A stretch of 64,000 nucleotides of DNA from positions 83,847-147,846 of the forward strand of contig NZ_JACGLT010000011.1 of the NCBI RefSeq assembly GCF_014062315.1. The letters are read 5' to 3'. The notes under the pieces are model-generated. The model worked only from the letters and a program-made list of their open reading frames with translations. It had not been told where the DNA came from and made no database searches. Shown here piece after piece: positions 27,682 to 36,508 of this stretch. Made by a program: the position numbers and the translations under genes. Position 1 is the stretch's first letter. Each line of letters opens with the position of its first letter. Origin of the DNA: Gelidibacter maritimus. Lineage in GTDB: Bacteria; Bacteroidota; Bacteroidia; Flavobacteriales; Flavobacteriaceae.

Positions 27682-28026
27682 ATGAGTACTCTAAAAAATC
27701 ACGTACAGTTAATCGGAAACGTTGGACAGGAGCCAACCATTACGAACCTTGAAAGCGGTAAGAAAGTAGCCCGTTTTTCACTCGCCACTAATGAATATTA
27801 CAAAAACGATAAGGGCGAGAAAACGCAAACTACAGATTGGCACACGGTGGTAGCCTGGGGCAAGACCGCCGAAATTACCGAAAAATATGTAGGTAAAGGC
27901 AAAGAAGTAGGTGTTACCGGAAAATTGAAATCACGAAGCTACGAGGACAACGACGGTATCAAACGATATGTTACCGAAATTGAAGCGAATGAAATCCTTT
28001 TGCTCGGAACCAAAAATGGCAAGTAG
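27682..28026 (+). CDS. ssb: Single-stranded DNA-binding protein (ICE copy)
   Basis: A 114-residue OB-fold protein starting MSTLKNHVQLIGNVGQEPTI, with VARFSLATNEYY, TTDWHTVVAWGKTAE and a beta-hairpin ending KRYVTEIEANEILLLG. It lacks the acidic C-terminal tail of housekeeping SSB. The open frame continues 74 codons upstream to 27460, but that stretch holds palindromes and half of a long inverted repeat, so the ATG at 27682 is preferred. Such ssb genes are common in ICEs and protect transferred single strands. Confidence 0.88.
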   Translation: MSTLKNHVQLIGNVGQEPTITNLESGKKVARFSLATNEYYKNDKGEKTQTTDWHTVVAWGKTAEITEKYVGKGKEVGVTGKLKSRSYEDNDGIKRYVTEIEANEILLLGTKNGK

Positions 28027-28037
28027 CCATTAAAACT

Positions 28038-28075
28038 AAAGAGGGCGTACCTCTTAAAGTTGCGCCCTCTTTTTT
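28038..28075 (+). terminator. Terminator of ssb
   Basis: Stem AAAGAGGGCG / CGCCCTCTTT followed by a T run. Confidence 0.85.
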
Positions 28076-28145
28076 CATTATTCACACATTAAATATATGC
28101 ACAATGAAATCGAAGATTCACGATTTCGATTAAAAAATAGAAATT

Positions 28146-28529
28146 ATGAGTAAAACACAAGTTAACGACATCAAAGAAGGATTGCAACATTTTCATGGAA
28201 CGGAAATGTTCTATCAAATTCCATTGTTACAGACCCGTTTTACGGACGGATTGAAATATTTAGCCGAAGTTGCAGAATGTTTTTGGCTCATTACAGACAC
28301 TTCAGTAATTGCTAAAAGCCTGATGGATCACAGCAGGTTCATAACCATAGATTTTAAAAGGTTGTCCAGGGAAACGCAGGAATCCAAAGGCTACGAAGCT
28401 GAAATAATTTATTCCGATGGCAATGATAATATTTTGGAAAAACATGGCTATCGGGTTACCGATTTCCCCTTGGATGAACTGCGATTGTATTTTGTAAATG
28501 ATACGTTGATGTTACCAAGCGAATACTAA
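28146..28529 (+). CDS. DUF6876 family protein
   Basis: A 127-residue soluble protein with the conserved start of the DUF6876 family (LQHFHGTEMFYQIPLLQTRF, then TDGLKYLAEVAECFWLITD) found in ICEs of Bacteroidota. No catalytic motif is recognised. Lies between ssb and the mobilisation genes; role unknown. Confidence 0.75.
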   Translation: MSKTQVNDIKEGLQHFHGTEMFYQIPLLQTRFTDGLKYLAEVAECFWLITDTSVIAKSLMDHSRFITIDFKRLSRETQESKGYEAEIIYSDGNDNILEKHGYRVTDFPLDELRLYFVNDTLMLPSEY

Positions 28530-28540
28530 AAATGTACGCT

Positions 28541-28729
28541 ATGGTTTAGCTCAATTTTACAGACCTGAGCGAGATGGCTCAAAAGCGACTTTTGGAAGAT
28601 TCCTAAAAGGATGTGGAACGAAAATTTGGCGAAGAAATTCGAAAATACTTAGAGAAAAATTACACCGACTTTAAAACGATGATAGCCGGAAGCATTGCGA
28701 AATTTATAGTCCTACACATTCGTTTCTAA
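28541..28729 (+). pseudogene. Small decayed gene with two in-frame stops
   Basis: In one frame from ATG 28541 the translation is coherent between two stops (TAG 28547, TAA near 28604): LNFTDLSEMAQKRLLEDS, then KDVERKFGEEIRKYLEKNYT and DFKTMIAGSIAKFIVLHIRF. Family not recognised. Helical, charged sequence; remnant of a short ICE gene. Confidence 0.45.
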
Positions 28730-28755
28730 CATTTGATATTCTAAACTTATTGAGA

Positions 28756-28780
28756 AACACCTCTAAATTTTGGAGGTGTT
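28756..28780 (+). terminator. Terminator
   Basis: Stem AACACCTC / GAGGTGTT with T run, after the DUF6876 gene and the remnant. Confidence 0.75.
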
Positions 28781-28983
28781 TTTTAGTTTCGTAATTACAA
28801 TTTAACAAAAAAAGTGTATCTTTATTTCGCTGAGATTCGGCATTCAATTTTAAGTAGGGTTATCCATTTTTCACTTTCGCCGATAACTTCACACATCGAA
28901 AATAACATATCGGAAAATCATTTTCCCTAGAACTTGCAATCGGCTCCGACAGCTGTCGTAACTGCCGGATTGTATGGATTTTT

Positions 28984-29055
28984 GTCCCGCTGCGCGGGAC
29001 GAAAAGGAATAGCAAGAGGGTAACACGCTGCGCGATGTTACAGATTCCTTTTCGT
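28984..29055 (+). other. Hairpin cluster, candidate origin of transfer (oriT)
   Basis: Three stems in 72 bases: GTCCCGC/GCGGGAC (28984-29000), outer ACGAAAAGGAAT/ATTCCTTTTCGT (28999-29010 with 29044-29055), and nested GTAACA/TGTTAC (29020-29025 with 29036-29041). It lies directly before the mobilisation genes bfmA-mobB, the usual place of oriT. No nick site can be assigned. Confidence 0.5.
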
Positions 29056-29176
29056 TTTTAAATTGCTGATTATTAAGCTCTTACATTTGATGTAATTGCT
29101 TTGGAATCAACAGTTTGCGACAAACGGCTTGGATACACCCATTTTTAGGGAAGATTTTGCGACAATACGGCGAAAT

Positions 29177-29578
29177 ATGGACACATTTATTGGAATCAGA
29201 TTTAAAAAGGAAACTGCCAAACGGTTTCAGGAATTTTCAAGGACCCACTTCAGATCACATACTGAGGCCATGGCCGCCATGCTCGATTTTTTCTTCTATA
29301 ATGAGATTTCGCCGAAGGAAAAATTGGGTCCGACCGGAAGGACCATCGAAGCTTCCATTAAAAAGCGGATCAATGCTGTTATTGCGATCATGAGAGATGT
29401 TGAAAAAACACAGACCAAACCGACTGCAGCAATGATCGCGTCCCTCTTTCAGGCAGAAGAAGCTCCCAAAAAACCTCTGATTTTGGAAAAGGCAATGCGG
29501 GAAGAAAAAAAGGAGATCCGCCGTAAGGCAGGAGAAAAGGGTTTTCAGAAAAAGCTGAACACAAATAATGAACTCTAA
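29177..29578 (+). CDS. BfmA/BtgA-family mobilisation protein
   Basis: A 133-residue accessory protein of the relaxosome, from the ATG at 29177 (MDTFIGIRFKKETAKRFQEF), with ribbon-helix-helix-like N-terminus and a basic C-terminus (EKKEIRRKAGEKGFQKKLN). The frame is open to a TTG at 29096, but the ATG gives the family's usual start. It ends 10 bases before the relaxase gene, so the pair is an operon. Expected to bind oriT DNA. Confidence 0.82.
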   Translation: MDTFIGIRFKKETAKRFQEFSRTHFRSHTEAMAAMLDFFFYNEISPKEKLGPTGRTIEASIKKRINAVIAIMRDVEKTQTKPTAAMIASLFQAEEAPKKPLILEKAMREEKKEIRRKAGEKGFQKKLNTNNEL

Positions 29579-29588
29579 TATTTAAGCG

Positions 29589-30641
29589 ATGTACATCACT
29601 ATCACACCTCAGAAACTGGGCGGCAATTACTCCCAAAGTTCTGCCGATTTTGTCGAATATCTGGAGAAGGAAAATCAAGGTCTGGAACTAGGAGAATTGA
29701 CTTCCCAAGCAGCAGGGGGCGAACATTTTTTCAATCAATATGGCGATCGAATCTCTGCGGAGGAAGTAATCAGGGAAATAGATGGAAATACGGCAAAATT
29801 AAAAAGGAACGAACCGAAATTTTATTCCATAACTGTAAGTCCCTCTAAATATGAACTGAACCGGTTGCAAGACAGTAGCGTAGACCTAAAAATATATACT
29901 CGTGAACTGATGAAGGATTATGTGGCTTCTTTCAACCGGGAAATTCATTGGCGTCCCCTAACCATCGATGACATTAAATACTTTGCAAGAATAGAACATC
30001 AAAGGACCTTTAAAGGAACAGACATACAGATAAGGGAAAATCAACCTTATGCCTCAAAGATCCTTCTGTTAAAAACAGAGATCCAGAATATCCGGGAAGG
30101 TAGGGCAGTAGGCAATGTCCAAAAAATAAGAGCGGAAATCGAAAATTTGGAAAAGGCCGCACCGCATCAGCAGGATGGCAAGCGCATTGTACAAGGAATG
30201 CCAAAGGCGGGAAACCAAAGCCATATCCATATCATCGTAAGCCGAAAGGATGCTTCAAATACCTTCAGTCTCTCGCCAGGAAGTAAATATAAAGCTTCGG
30301 AGATTGAGATGCACGGGAAAATTGTCAAACGTGGGTTTGACCGTGCTACATTCTTTAAAAATGCCGAAAAAACGTTTGATAAAACGTTCGATTATAACAG
30401 AAACTTTGCTGAGAGCTATAAGGCGCGAAATGATTTTATCAAGAATCCAAAGATATATTTTGCAGCACTTATGAAATTGCCTACCAATGAAAAAGCACTG
30501 GCGTTTAAAATAATGGGTAAAGCTGGCATTCCTATAATGCCGACGATTCCTGCAACACAGGCACAATTGGCAATGAAAATATTTAACAGGTTACGCCGCG
30601 GTGCGGAAGTGGCCATCAAATCTAGTTCTATCGGGATTTAA
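29589..30641 (+). CDS. mobB: MobB-type relaxase (DUF5712)
   Basis: A 350-residue protein that should nick oriT and lead the strand into the recipient. Start MYITITPQKLGGNYSQSSAD is typical for this Bacteroidetes relaxase type. The histidine motif is NQSHIHIIVSRKD (His212, His214); a tyrosine near the N-terminus (Tyr14 or Tyr24) or Tyr79 (KFYSITVSPSKYEL) may be the nicking residue. The C-terminal part is basic and helical. Preceded by BfmA-like protein and followed 6 bases later by the coupling protein. Confidence 0.87.
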   Translation: MYITITPQKLGGNYSQSSADFVEYLEKENQGLELGELTSQAAGGEHFFNQYGDRISAEEVIREIDGNTAKLKRNEPKFYSITVSPSKYELNRLQDSSVDLKIYTRELMKDYVASFNREIHWRPLTIDDIKYFARIEHQRTFKGTDIQIRENQPYASKILLLKTEIQNIREGRAVGNVQKIRAEIENLEKAAPHQQDGKRIVQGMPKAGNQSHIHIIVSRKDASNTFSLSPGSKYKASEIEMHGKIVKRGFDRATFFKNAEKTFDKTFDYNRNFAESYKARNDFIKNPKIYFAALMKLPTNEKALAFKIMGKAGIPIMPTIPATQAQLAMKIFNRLRRGAEVAIKSSSIGI

Positions 30642-30647
30642 TATGAA

Positions 30648-32231
30648 ATGATGCAGTTCGACAATTTCCTAACGCTAGCTTTTGTTATTGGTAGTGCCAG
30701 CAGTTTTTTCTATGGGACTTTTCGGCTAAGTAAATATGCCTTTATAGGTAATTTCCTCCTGCTTGGTATTCTTGTGTATGTGCTGGATCAGCAATTTCCA
30801 TTGGTGCACATAGCACTTTATTTGGTTTGTCCCTTGGTCTTGATCAACATCGGGATGTACGTGTTTTTACATAAAACGGACCAGTCCGAAAATGGAAATA
30901 TAAAATATCAGGTCAACTTTGATACCACCAAAGGAAAATTTAAACTTGAAAACATCAAACGTGGGGCATCCATCATAGGTTCTGCGGGGAGTGGTAAGAC
31001 CGAAAGTGTGGTCTATGGCTTCTTGAAACATTTTAGAAAAGAGAGCTTTTGTGGGGTCATCCACGATTATAAGGATTTTGAACTGACCGAAATGGCATAT
31101 CCTCTCTTTAAGAATAGTGACGTTCCGTTCAAGGTCATTTCCTTCGACAGGATCATCGACAGGGTAAATCCTATCGCGCCACGCTATTTAGAAAACGAGG
31201 AAAGCGTAAATGAGGTGTCAAGGGTGTTAATCGAAAACCTATTGGAGCAACGAGAAAGCGGAATAACCGGTACAACCAAATTCTTTAACGATGCCGCGGA
31301 AGGTCTGATCGGTGGCCTGATCTGGAAATTGAGGACCAACTATCCACAATTCTGTACCCTTCCACATTTGATTGCTATTTACCAATACCTGGACACGGAC
31401 AGCCTGATCAAGTTTTTGGAGACGAATACGACATCGAGGGCAATGGCAGATGCCTTTATCAGCGGTAAGGACTCGGAGCGGCAGACGGCAGGTGTTAAAA
31501 GTACCTTGGCCAATGCGCTGAAGCGAATCAGCACGCAACGCATCTTCATGGCCTTATCAGCGGATGAGGTGCCGCTCAATATCAATAGTCCGGAAAATCC
31601 TTCTGTGGTTTCGATTGTGAACAATCCTAAATTTGAAACGTCGTATTCACCGGTCATTGCTATGATCATCCATACCATTACTAAACAAATGAGTGTTCGA
31701 AACAAAGAACCTTCATTTTTATTGATGGAGGAGGCACCGACCATTCGCTTATTGAATATGCACCGCATTCCCGCAACATTACGGAGTTACAATATTTCTA
31801 CAATTTATGTGATGCAGGACAAGATCCAAAACGATATGATGTATGGCGATAAGGCGAGTAAGGCAATTTTGAGCAACCTTTCCTATCAGTTCTTCGGAAA
31901 GGTCAACGATCCGGATACGGCTAAATATTATGAACGGTTCTTTGAGATCATTAAGGACCCTACCAAAAGTGTAAGCCGCGGTTACAGTCTTGATTTTGAT
32001 ACGCGCGTCACTACAGGTGAAAAGGAGATCCCTAAAATTAGGGCTGATGTCTTCTTTAGATTGAAACAAGGTGAATTTATTACGTATGCGGATGGTAAGG
32101 ATAAAAGAGTCCAGTTTAAATTGCGGCCAATTAAGAGACAATTGCCGCAACCAACAATTGGGTTTTCTGATGCGGATTTGGCATCTAATTTTGAAAGGAT
32201 TTATAAGGAAGCCAGGTCAATTTTTGAATAG
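30648..32231 (+). CDS. Type IV coupling protein (VirD4/TraG-type ATPase)
   Basis: Links the relaxosome to the transfer channel. The 527-residue protein has two or three N-terminal membrane segments (about residues 8-75), Walker A GSAGSGKTES (Lys118) and a Walker B-type SFLLMEEAPTIRL; later NPKFETSYSPVIAMIIHTI and DKIQNDMMYGDKASKAILSN are typical of VirD4/TraG. It is last in the plus-strand bfmA-mobB-coupling protein operon and converges on the AbiE genes. Confidence 0.9.
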   Translation: MMQFDNFLTLAFVIGSASSFFYGTFRLSKYAFIGNFLLLGILVYVLDQQFPLVHIALYLVCPLVLINIGMYVFLHKTDQSENGNIKYQVNFDTTKGKFKLENIKRGASIIGSAGSGKTESVVYGFLKHFRKESFCGVIHDYKDFELTEMAYPLFKNSDVPFKVISFDRIIDRVNPIAPRYLENEESVNEVSRVLIENLLEQRESGITGTTKFFNDAAEGLIGGLIWKLRTNYPQFCTLPHLIAIYQYLDTDSLIKFLETNTTSRAMADAFISGKDSERQTAGVKSTLANALKRISTQRIFMALSADEVPLNINSPENPSVVSIVNNPKFETSYSPVIAMIIHTITKQMSVRNKEPSFLLMEEAPTIRLLNMHRIPATLRSYNISTIYVMQDKIQNDMMYGDKASKAILSNLSYQFFGKVNDPDTAKYYERFFEIIKDPTKSVSRGYSLDFDTRVTTGEKEIPKIRADVFFRLKQGEFITYADGKDKRVQFKLRPIKRQLPQPTIGFSDADLASNFERIYKEARSIFE

Positions 32232-32342
32232 CATGATCACAGTGTACAGCTTGAGGTGTCTTGTTCTTAACCCTGTACGTTGTTGGGAAAATATTTTTGT
32301 TTTATATCTAAGAATTCTTAAAACATAGACCTTTCACTAAGA

Positions 32343-33200
32343 TCAAGTGGTCTCAAATTTAATTTTTTGAATTAAATCCTTGAAATATTTCGGGCTCCAA
32401 ATATTTAAAACATCGTCATTTGGGATAAACTTAACGACGTCCTCTTTGATCCTGCTGAATGAAACAGAATCGATTTTGGTGTCCAATAGCTCGATGATCT
32501 GTTCTTTGGAAATGGTAGTGTCAGGCCAGTCATTGGTGTCTTTCGCTCTCGTTAAGAAATGATTTACGTCCAAAGGAATTCCCTTTTTGATATACCATTC
32601 TAAATCATACCAATCCCTTCCTTTAACTCTATTTAGCCACTTTCTAAATAGAAGGGCATGCAGTTTTCCTGCAAATAAACTTGGTTTCGTAAAGCATTTT
32701 ACGTAAAAGGAAAATGGACGGAGCAATAACTTTTCTTCGGTTTGGAAATCTAGTGGAGGCTGTCGATCAACTTCTATTTTTATCTTTAAGGTCTTGTTGG
32801 AGCGCACCCCAGTTTCCTTGATGATGTCTTCTAATACAATTTCCTGCCATATGGTTTCGGCTTTTAGAAACGCAGAATCAATAGCCGTTTGTTTTGTTTT
32901 TTTCTTTTCCTTGATACTAATGGTCAGGCCCAATGACTTAAATTCATCTATAATGGCATTGAAATATGGCTCAATAGAAAAATTAGGATTGGGCTTAAGT
33001 AATGAGAAATCCAGATCTTCCGAATATCTATCCAATCTATAGAAAATCCGGAGAGCGGTTCCTTCATAAAAAGCTGCCTTCTCAAAAAAATCAGTTCTTG
33101 ATAAGCCTGCTAAAGTAATTTCTTGCATTATTTCTCGTAATGCAGATAAAATCTCTTCCTCATTCTGAGGGTTATAGTCCTCTATCCATTCTCTTATCAT
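32343..33200 (-). CDS. AbiEii toxin, nucleotidyltransferase
   Basis: The toxin of a type IV AbiE toxin-antitoxin system that blocks phage growth. The 285-residue protein has the nucleotidyltransferase motif EGTALRIFYRLDRYSEDLDF (Gly47, Asp62, Asp64 as likely catalytic residues) and the later K..RDWYDLEWYI motif. Starts inside the antitoxin gene by 4 bases (33197-33200), the usual coupled arrangement. Inserted between the coupling protein and the tra operon. Confidence 0.9.
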   Translation of the reverse strand: MIREWIEDYNPQNEEEILSALREIMQEITLAGLSRTDFFEKAAFYEGTALRIFYRLDRYSEDLDFSLLKPNPNFSIEPYFNAIIDEFKSLGLTISIKEKKKTKQTAIDSAFLKAETIWQEIVLEDIIKETGVRSNKTLKIKIEVDRQPPLDFQTEEKLLLRPFSFYVKCFTKPSLFAGKLHALLFRKWLNRVKGRDWYDLEWYIKKGIPLDVNHFLTRAKDTNDWPDTTISKEQIIELLDTKIDSVSFSRIKEDVVKFIPNDDVLNIWSPKYFKDLIQKIKFETT

Positions 33201-33835
33201 AATTCCATCAGTGTTTTAATAAGCATTTTTAGACTACTTTTTTTAGGGGCGCTATCAATCCATAAGTCCATGATTTTTGTATTTAATGTGCTTAATATAT
33301 CACTGTCCATGCGAAGATCTTCCGATAAAAATTCCCGTGTTTGTTTGATGCTTCTAAGATGAATTTTGGGTGTTAGAACAATTTTGTCACATAATGCCTT
33401 TTCTGGGGAGGCAATTAACACGGTTTGTTTAGGCGAATATTCTATGTTTTTAATCCCATAAGAATAATAGGGAGCCTTTGATTGTTGGTAACTAAATCGT
33501 CCAACAGCAGTTTTATATGTCTTTGTAGTTTGTAGAGTTACTGAACTTATTTCATAGGCCATTTCCGGTATCATGTTCCAATAGGACAATGCGGATTCTA
33601 AGGAGACGTAACTCGGTCCCCTAAGGTGATTGGCAATCAGAAACGGCTCTGGTGTTGGTAAGTCCAATTTAGGTCCTGTTATATATAGTCCTCTTCTGAT
33701 AGAAATAAGCTTTTTACTTTTAAGCAACTCACTGATTTTATCATTTGGACGCTTATAATCTTTTAATAAATCCAAAATCAGGTGCCTGGATATAGGTGTT
33801 TCTGCATATTCCTTTATCCTCTTTCTAAACTCCAT
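33197..33835 (-). CDS. AbiEi antitoxin with winged-helix N-terminus
   Basis: A 212-residue antitoxin. The N-terminal winged helix (KISELLKSKKLISIRRGLYI) and the YVSLESALSYWNMIPE segment are typical; members repress their own operon by binding inverted repeats. A perfect inverted repeat lies 20 bases upstream of its start. The C-terminal domain should neutralise AbiEii. Confidence 0.88.
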   Translation of the reverse strand: MEFRKRIKEYAETPISRHLILDLLKDYKRPNDKISELLKSKKLISIRRGLYITGPKLDLPTPEPFLIANHLRGPSYVSLESALSYWNMIPEMAYEISSVTLQTTKTYKTAVGRFSYQQSKAPYYSYGIKNIEYSPKQTVLIASPEKALCDKIVLTPKIHLRSIKQTREFLSEDLRMDSDILSTLNTKIMDLWIDSAPKKSSLKMLIKTLMEL

Positions 33836-33855
33836 GATGTGATTTTCATGAATGA

Positions 33856-33876
33856 TAATCGGATTATTTCCGATTA
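33856..33876 (-). promoter_or_regulatory. Inverted repeat, likely AbiEi operator
   Basis: TAATCGGA - 5 bases - TCCGATTA, perfect 8-bp arms, 20 bases upstream of the antitoxin ATG. Autorepression through inverted repeats is known for AbiEi. Confidence 0.55.
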
Positions 33877-34106
33877 AATGCTGATATAATTACAAGAGTG
33901 GTGTCGTTGTTTGGTTAAATCTACTCTGTTGATTTAATATAAGATCATGTTTTGTACAACCTAGGATAATTAAAAACGATCCGAATATAGTGATGTGACT
34001 ATGAGATGAAAAAATATCGGATGAAAAATATTTGTGTTCTTGCAAAATAAGTTCTCCAGTTGAGCATTTCTTTAATCAACCTATATTTGGACTATTTGAA
34101 GGTATT

Positions 34107-34964
34107 CTAATTAGGATTGTTGAGATATCTGTGAGATATTTTTAGCTCAATATTTCGTTCACCATCTTTTTCGCTCAGCTCTAAAATAGCTCTACGGTCG
34201 GTTGAGAGTGAGAGTTTTGGCAACACATATACGAGCCGCGTCGATTCACCTTTTACAATTTTGGAGGGTAAATTCTTTGTGAAAATAGTCTCTTTATGAA
34301 GGCGTTGTACAGATTTCCGTTTTCCTTTATGTCTTGTCTCTATAGATAACGTGAGGAAATTTAAGTCGTAATCGAGTGTTGACTTGTTATCGATCTTGAT
34401 CACAAAGTAAAGTTCATTTCGATTGTAAACAATATCTTCCACGCCCAAAACAATGTTGTGCCGTCGTTTTTTTGTTTTGCCTCTGCGCGGTTTCCGCTCA
34501 AGAAGATGGGAACTTAATTCCTGGCGGTAGTACTCCTTGTTTTCCTTGTTGATTTCTTGGGATGTTGCTGGAATGGAGTCTTTGGTAACTGGTTTTTCGT
34601 TTCCGATACTGCTCGACATTGGAATGAAATAATTCAATTTTGATAGCTCCGATTTATATCTAACGATATATGAGAATACTGAACCGTTTTTATTGATGAC
34701 CAGAAGATTGCTGTCCTTTCCGCGAGTCGCTTGCAGCAATCCAAAATATTGCTCGTTCTCTCGGTTATAGGTAAAAACAAAATTTTCTGATCCGGTAATG
34801 CCCTGTCGAATGGGTTCTGGGAAGAAGAGGGCGACATTCATGGTGTCATTGGCATAAATCGTATCCATGACCGTAATGTTTTGGTCTTTTGCTTGTGCTG
34901 TACAGTAGAGTGATACTGAACTGCACGCCATAAAAATGATTGGAATTAAAGAATGTGTTTTCAT
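34107..34964 (-). CDS. traN: Conjugative transposon protein TraN (DUF4138)
   Basis: A 285-residue exported protein (signal peptide MKTHSLIPIIFMACSSVSLY, then CTAQA). The body has GVEDIVYNRNELYFVIKIDN and an Ig-like beta-rich C-terminal part typical of Bacteroidetes TraN (DUF4138), thought to be a VirB9-like part of the mating channel. Four bases after traM. Last gene of the tra run; traO/P/Q of CTnDOT are not present after it. Confidence 0.85.
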   Translation of the reverse strand: MKTHSLIPIIFMACSSVSLYCTAQAKDQNITVMDTIYANDTMNVALFFPEPIRQGITGSENFVFTYNRENEQYFGLLQATRGKDSNLLVINKNGSVFSYIVRYKSELSKLNYFIPMSSSIGNEKPVTKDSIPATSQEINKENKEYYRQELSSHLLERKPRRGKTKKRRHNIVLGVEDIVYNRNELYFVIKIDNKSTLDYDLNFLTLSIETRHKGKRKSVQRLHKETIFTKNLPSKIVKGESTRLVYVLPKLSLSTDRRAILELSEKDGERNIELKISHRYLNNPN

Positions 34965-34968
34965 AAGA

Positions 34969-35892
34969 TTAAGGTTTTAAAATAAGTTGGTAATTGTTCA
35001 GCACGGTTACTTTCACACTGCGGTTATGGCGCTTGAGTACTTTGCTGATGCCACCAACTTGGGGGATACTTGGAATATTGATGTCGCCGATGATGTCGTC
35101 CACAACTTCATCGGTGGCTTCAGCACGAAAATTGTTTTCAATATAGATGCCCTCGCTGCCATCCTGAAGATCGTAGGCTTTGAGCTTGGTGGGTTGGTGT
35201 TGGATATTTTCGATGTTGATCATTGCGCGATTGGGTTGGAAACTAATGAACCCAAAAACCAGAGTGTTTTTTGGCAGTTTCCGGTTATTGATTACCGCGG
35301 CTTTTGTCAGCCGCATTCGCAATCGGCTATTGGTTTTCACGACCTGATCGCCATCAACAACGACATGGATGGTTTTATCGGTAGTGCCAAAAACTGAATT
35401 GTCATCAGGTTTGGGTGACGCAGCAAAGAACAATTGATGTTCCAGGCCCAGTTCCTTGGCTTCAATCTTCTGTTCTCTTTTTATTTCTGCGGAATCTATT
35501 TCTTGTACATTTTTGGTTTCTGGCTTTCTTTCTCCAAGAACCTGATAGGACCGTTCAGAATAGTTGATTTTCCCTGCGGAATAGATGCTATCCACAATCC
35601 GCTCTTTTTCACGTTCTGGTAAATCTCGATCATAATAGCCCAAGGAGTCCATCAGTTTTTCATCATAGATACTTGGGGCATTGGATTCCCGAACGTCTTT
35701 CAGATCGTTGAGGGCATCCAATTTGGATTTATACTGTTTCTGGGTTTCTTCCAGGGGAGGTACCAACGTCTGCTTTAAATGTTCACTTTCACTTTTGCCA
35801 TCGTCCATAACCATCAGGGTATAGGCCACTAGGAATAAGACAATCACGGCCATTACGGTCGCGAAGACCATTTTATTTTTTTCTATTTTCAT
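34969..35892 (-). CDS. traM: Conjugative transposon protein TraM
   Basis: A 307-residue protein with one N-terminal membrane segment (residues about 9-28), a charged linker and a C-terminal VirB10-like periplasmic domain (KTNSRLRMRLTKAAVINN, NTLVFGFISFQPNRAMINIE). Spans the envelope as part of the channel. Its start overlaps the end of traK by 20 bases. Confidence 0.87.
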   Translation of the reverse strand: MKIEKNKMVFATVMAVIVLFLVAYTLMVMDDGKSESEHLKQTLVPPLEETQKQYKSKLDALNDLKDVRESNAPSIYDEKLMDSLGYYDRDLPEREKERIVDSIYSAGKINYSERSYQVLGERKPETKNVQEIDSAEIKREQKIEAKELGLEHQLFFAASPKPDDNSVFGTTDKTIHVVVDGDQVVKTNSRLRMRLTKAAVINNRKLPKNTLVFGFISFQPNRAMINIENIQHQPTKLKAYDLQDGSEGIYIENNFRAEATDEVVDDIIGDINIPSIPQVGGISKVLKRHNRSVKVTVLNNYQLILKP

Positions 35893-36496
35893 TGGAGATT
35901 TTTTTTAAGGTGTTTTCAAAATAATCGGTGATCAATAATCCGTGCGGATTGTTCGGGAAATTCCGATCAACTAGAATCAAACTGCCGGTAGACACAAGTT
36001 CATAGGAATCGGTAATCGACCCTCTGTTGATTTCAAATAGGGTGGTGGTATGAAATGTATACTTACCGTTGGTTTCCGTGAGTTTTGAATCGATACTTTT
36101 CACCTTTTGGACCAAGGAATATTGCAGTAAACGGTTGTACACCCCATCTGCTTTTTTCTGGCGGTACAGATTGTCCACGGAACTATTGCCCAGCCACAGG
36201 GCCTTTTGTAAATGACGTTCATAGTTGCTCGCATCAATATTGTAAAAGTAGGTATGGAACAATTCCAAATGTGCCAGGGCTTCTACCGTAAAGTTTTCTT
36301 TTTGGGTAACGATTTTCAGAGGAATAACACTGCCATCGGTGTTGATGGCGAAGGCACTGTTGAGCGCATTTTTATGGGTCGTAAAGGCAATCCAAACCGA
36401 AAACGTACTTGCCGTAAAGGCACACACAACGACGGCCAGGACGATAAACCGGTTCAATTTGAGGAGGTGATAAATATTCTTATAGGGTGTTTTCAT
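35873..36496 (-). CDS. traK: Conjugative transposon protein TraK (VirB8-like)
   Basis: A 207-residue protein with a single membrane segment near residues 15-35 and a periplasmic domain with the family sequence QYSLV-type (LLQYSLVQKVKSIDSKLTET). VirB8-like scaffold of the mating channel. Overlaps traM at its 3' end and lies 12 bases after traJ. Confidence 0.86.
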   Translation of the reverse strand: MKTPYKNIYHLLKLNRFIVLAVVVCAFTASTFSVWIAFTTHKNALNSAFAINTDGSVIPLKIVTQKENFTVEALAHLELFHTYFYNIDASNYERHLQKALWLGNSSVDNLYRQKKADGVYNRLLQYSLVQKVKSIDSKLTETNGKYTFHTTTLFEINRGSITDSYELVSTGSLILVDRNFPNNPHGLLITDYFENTLKKISNENRKK

Positions 36497-36508
36497 AAAA
36501 AAGCTGCT

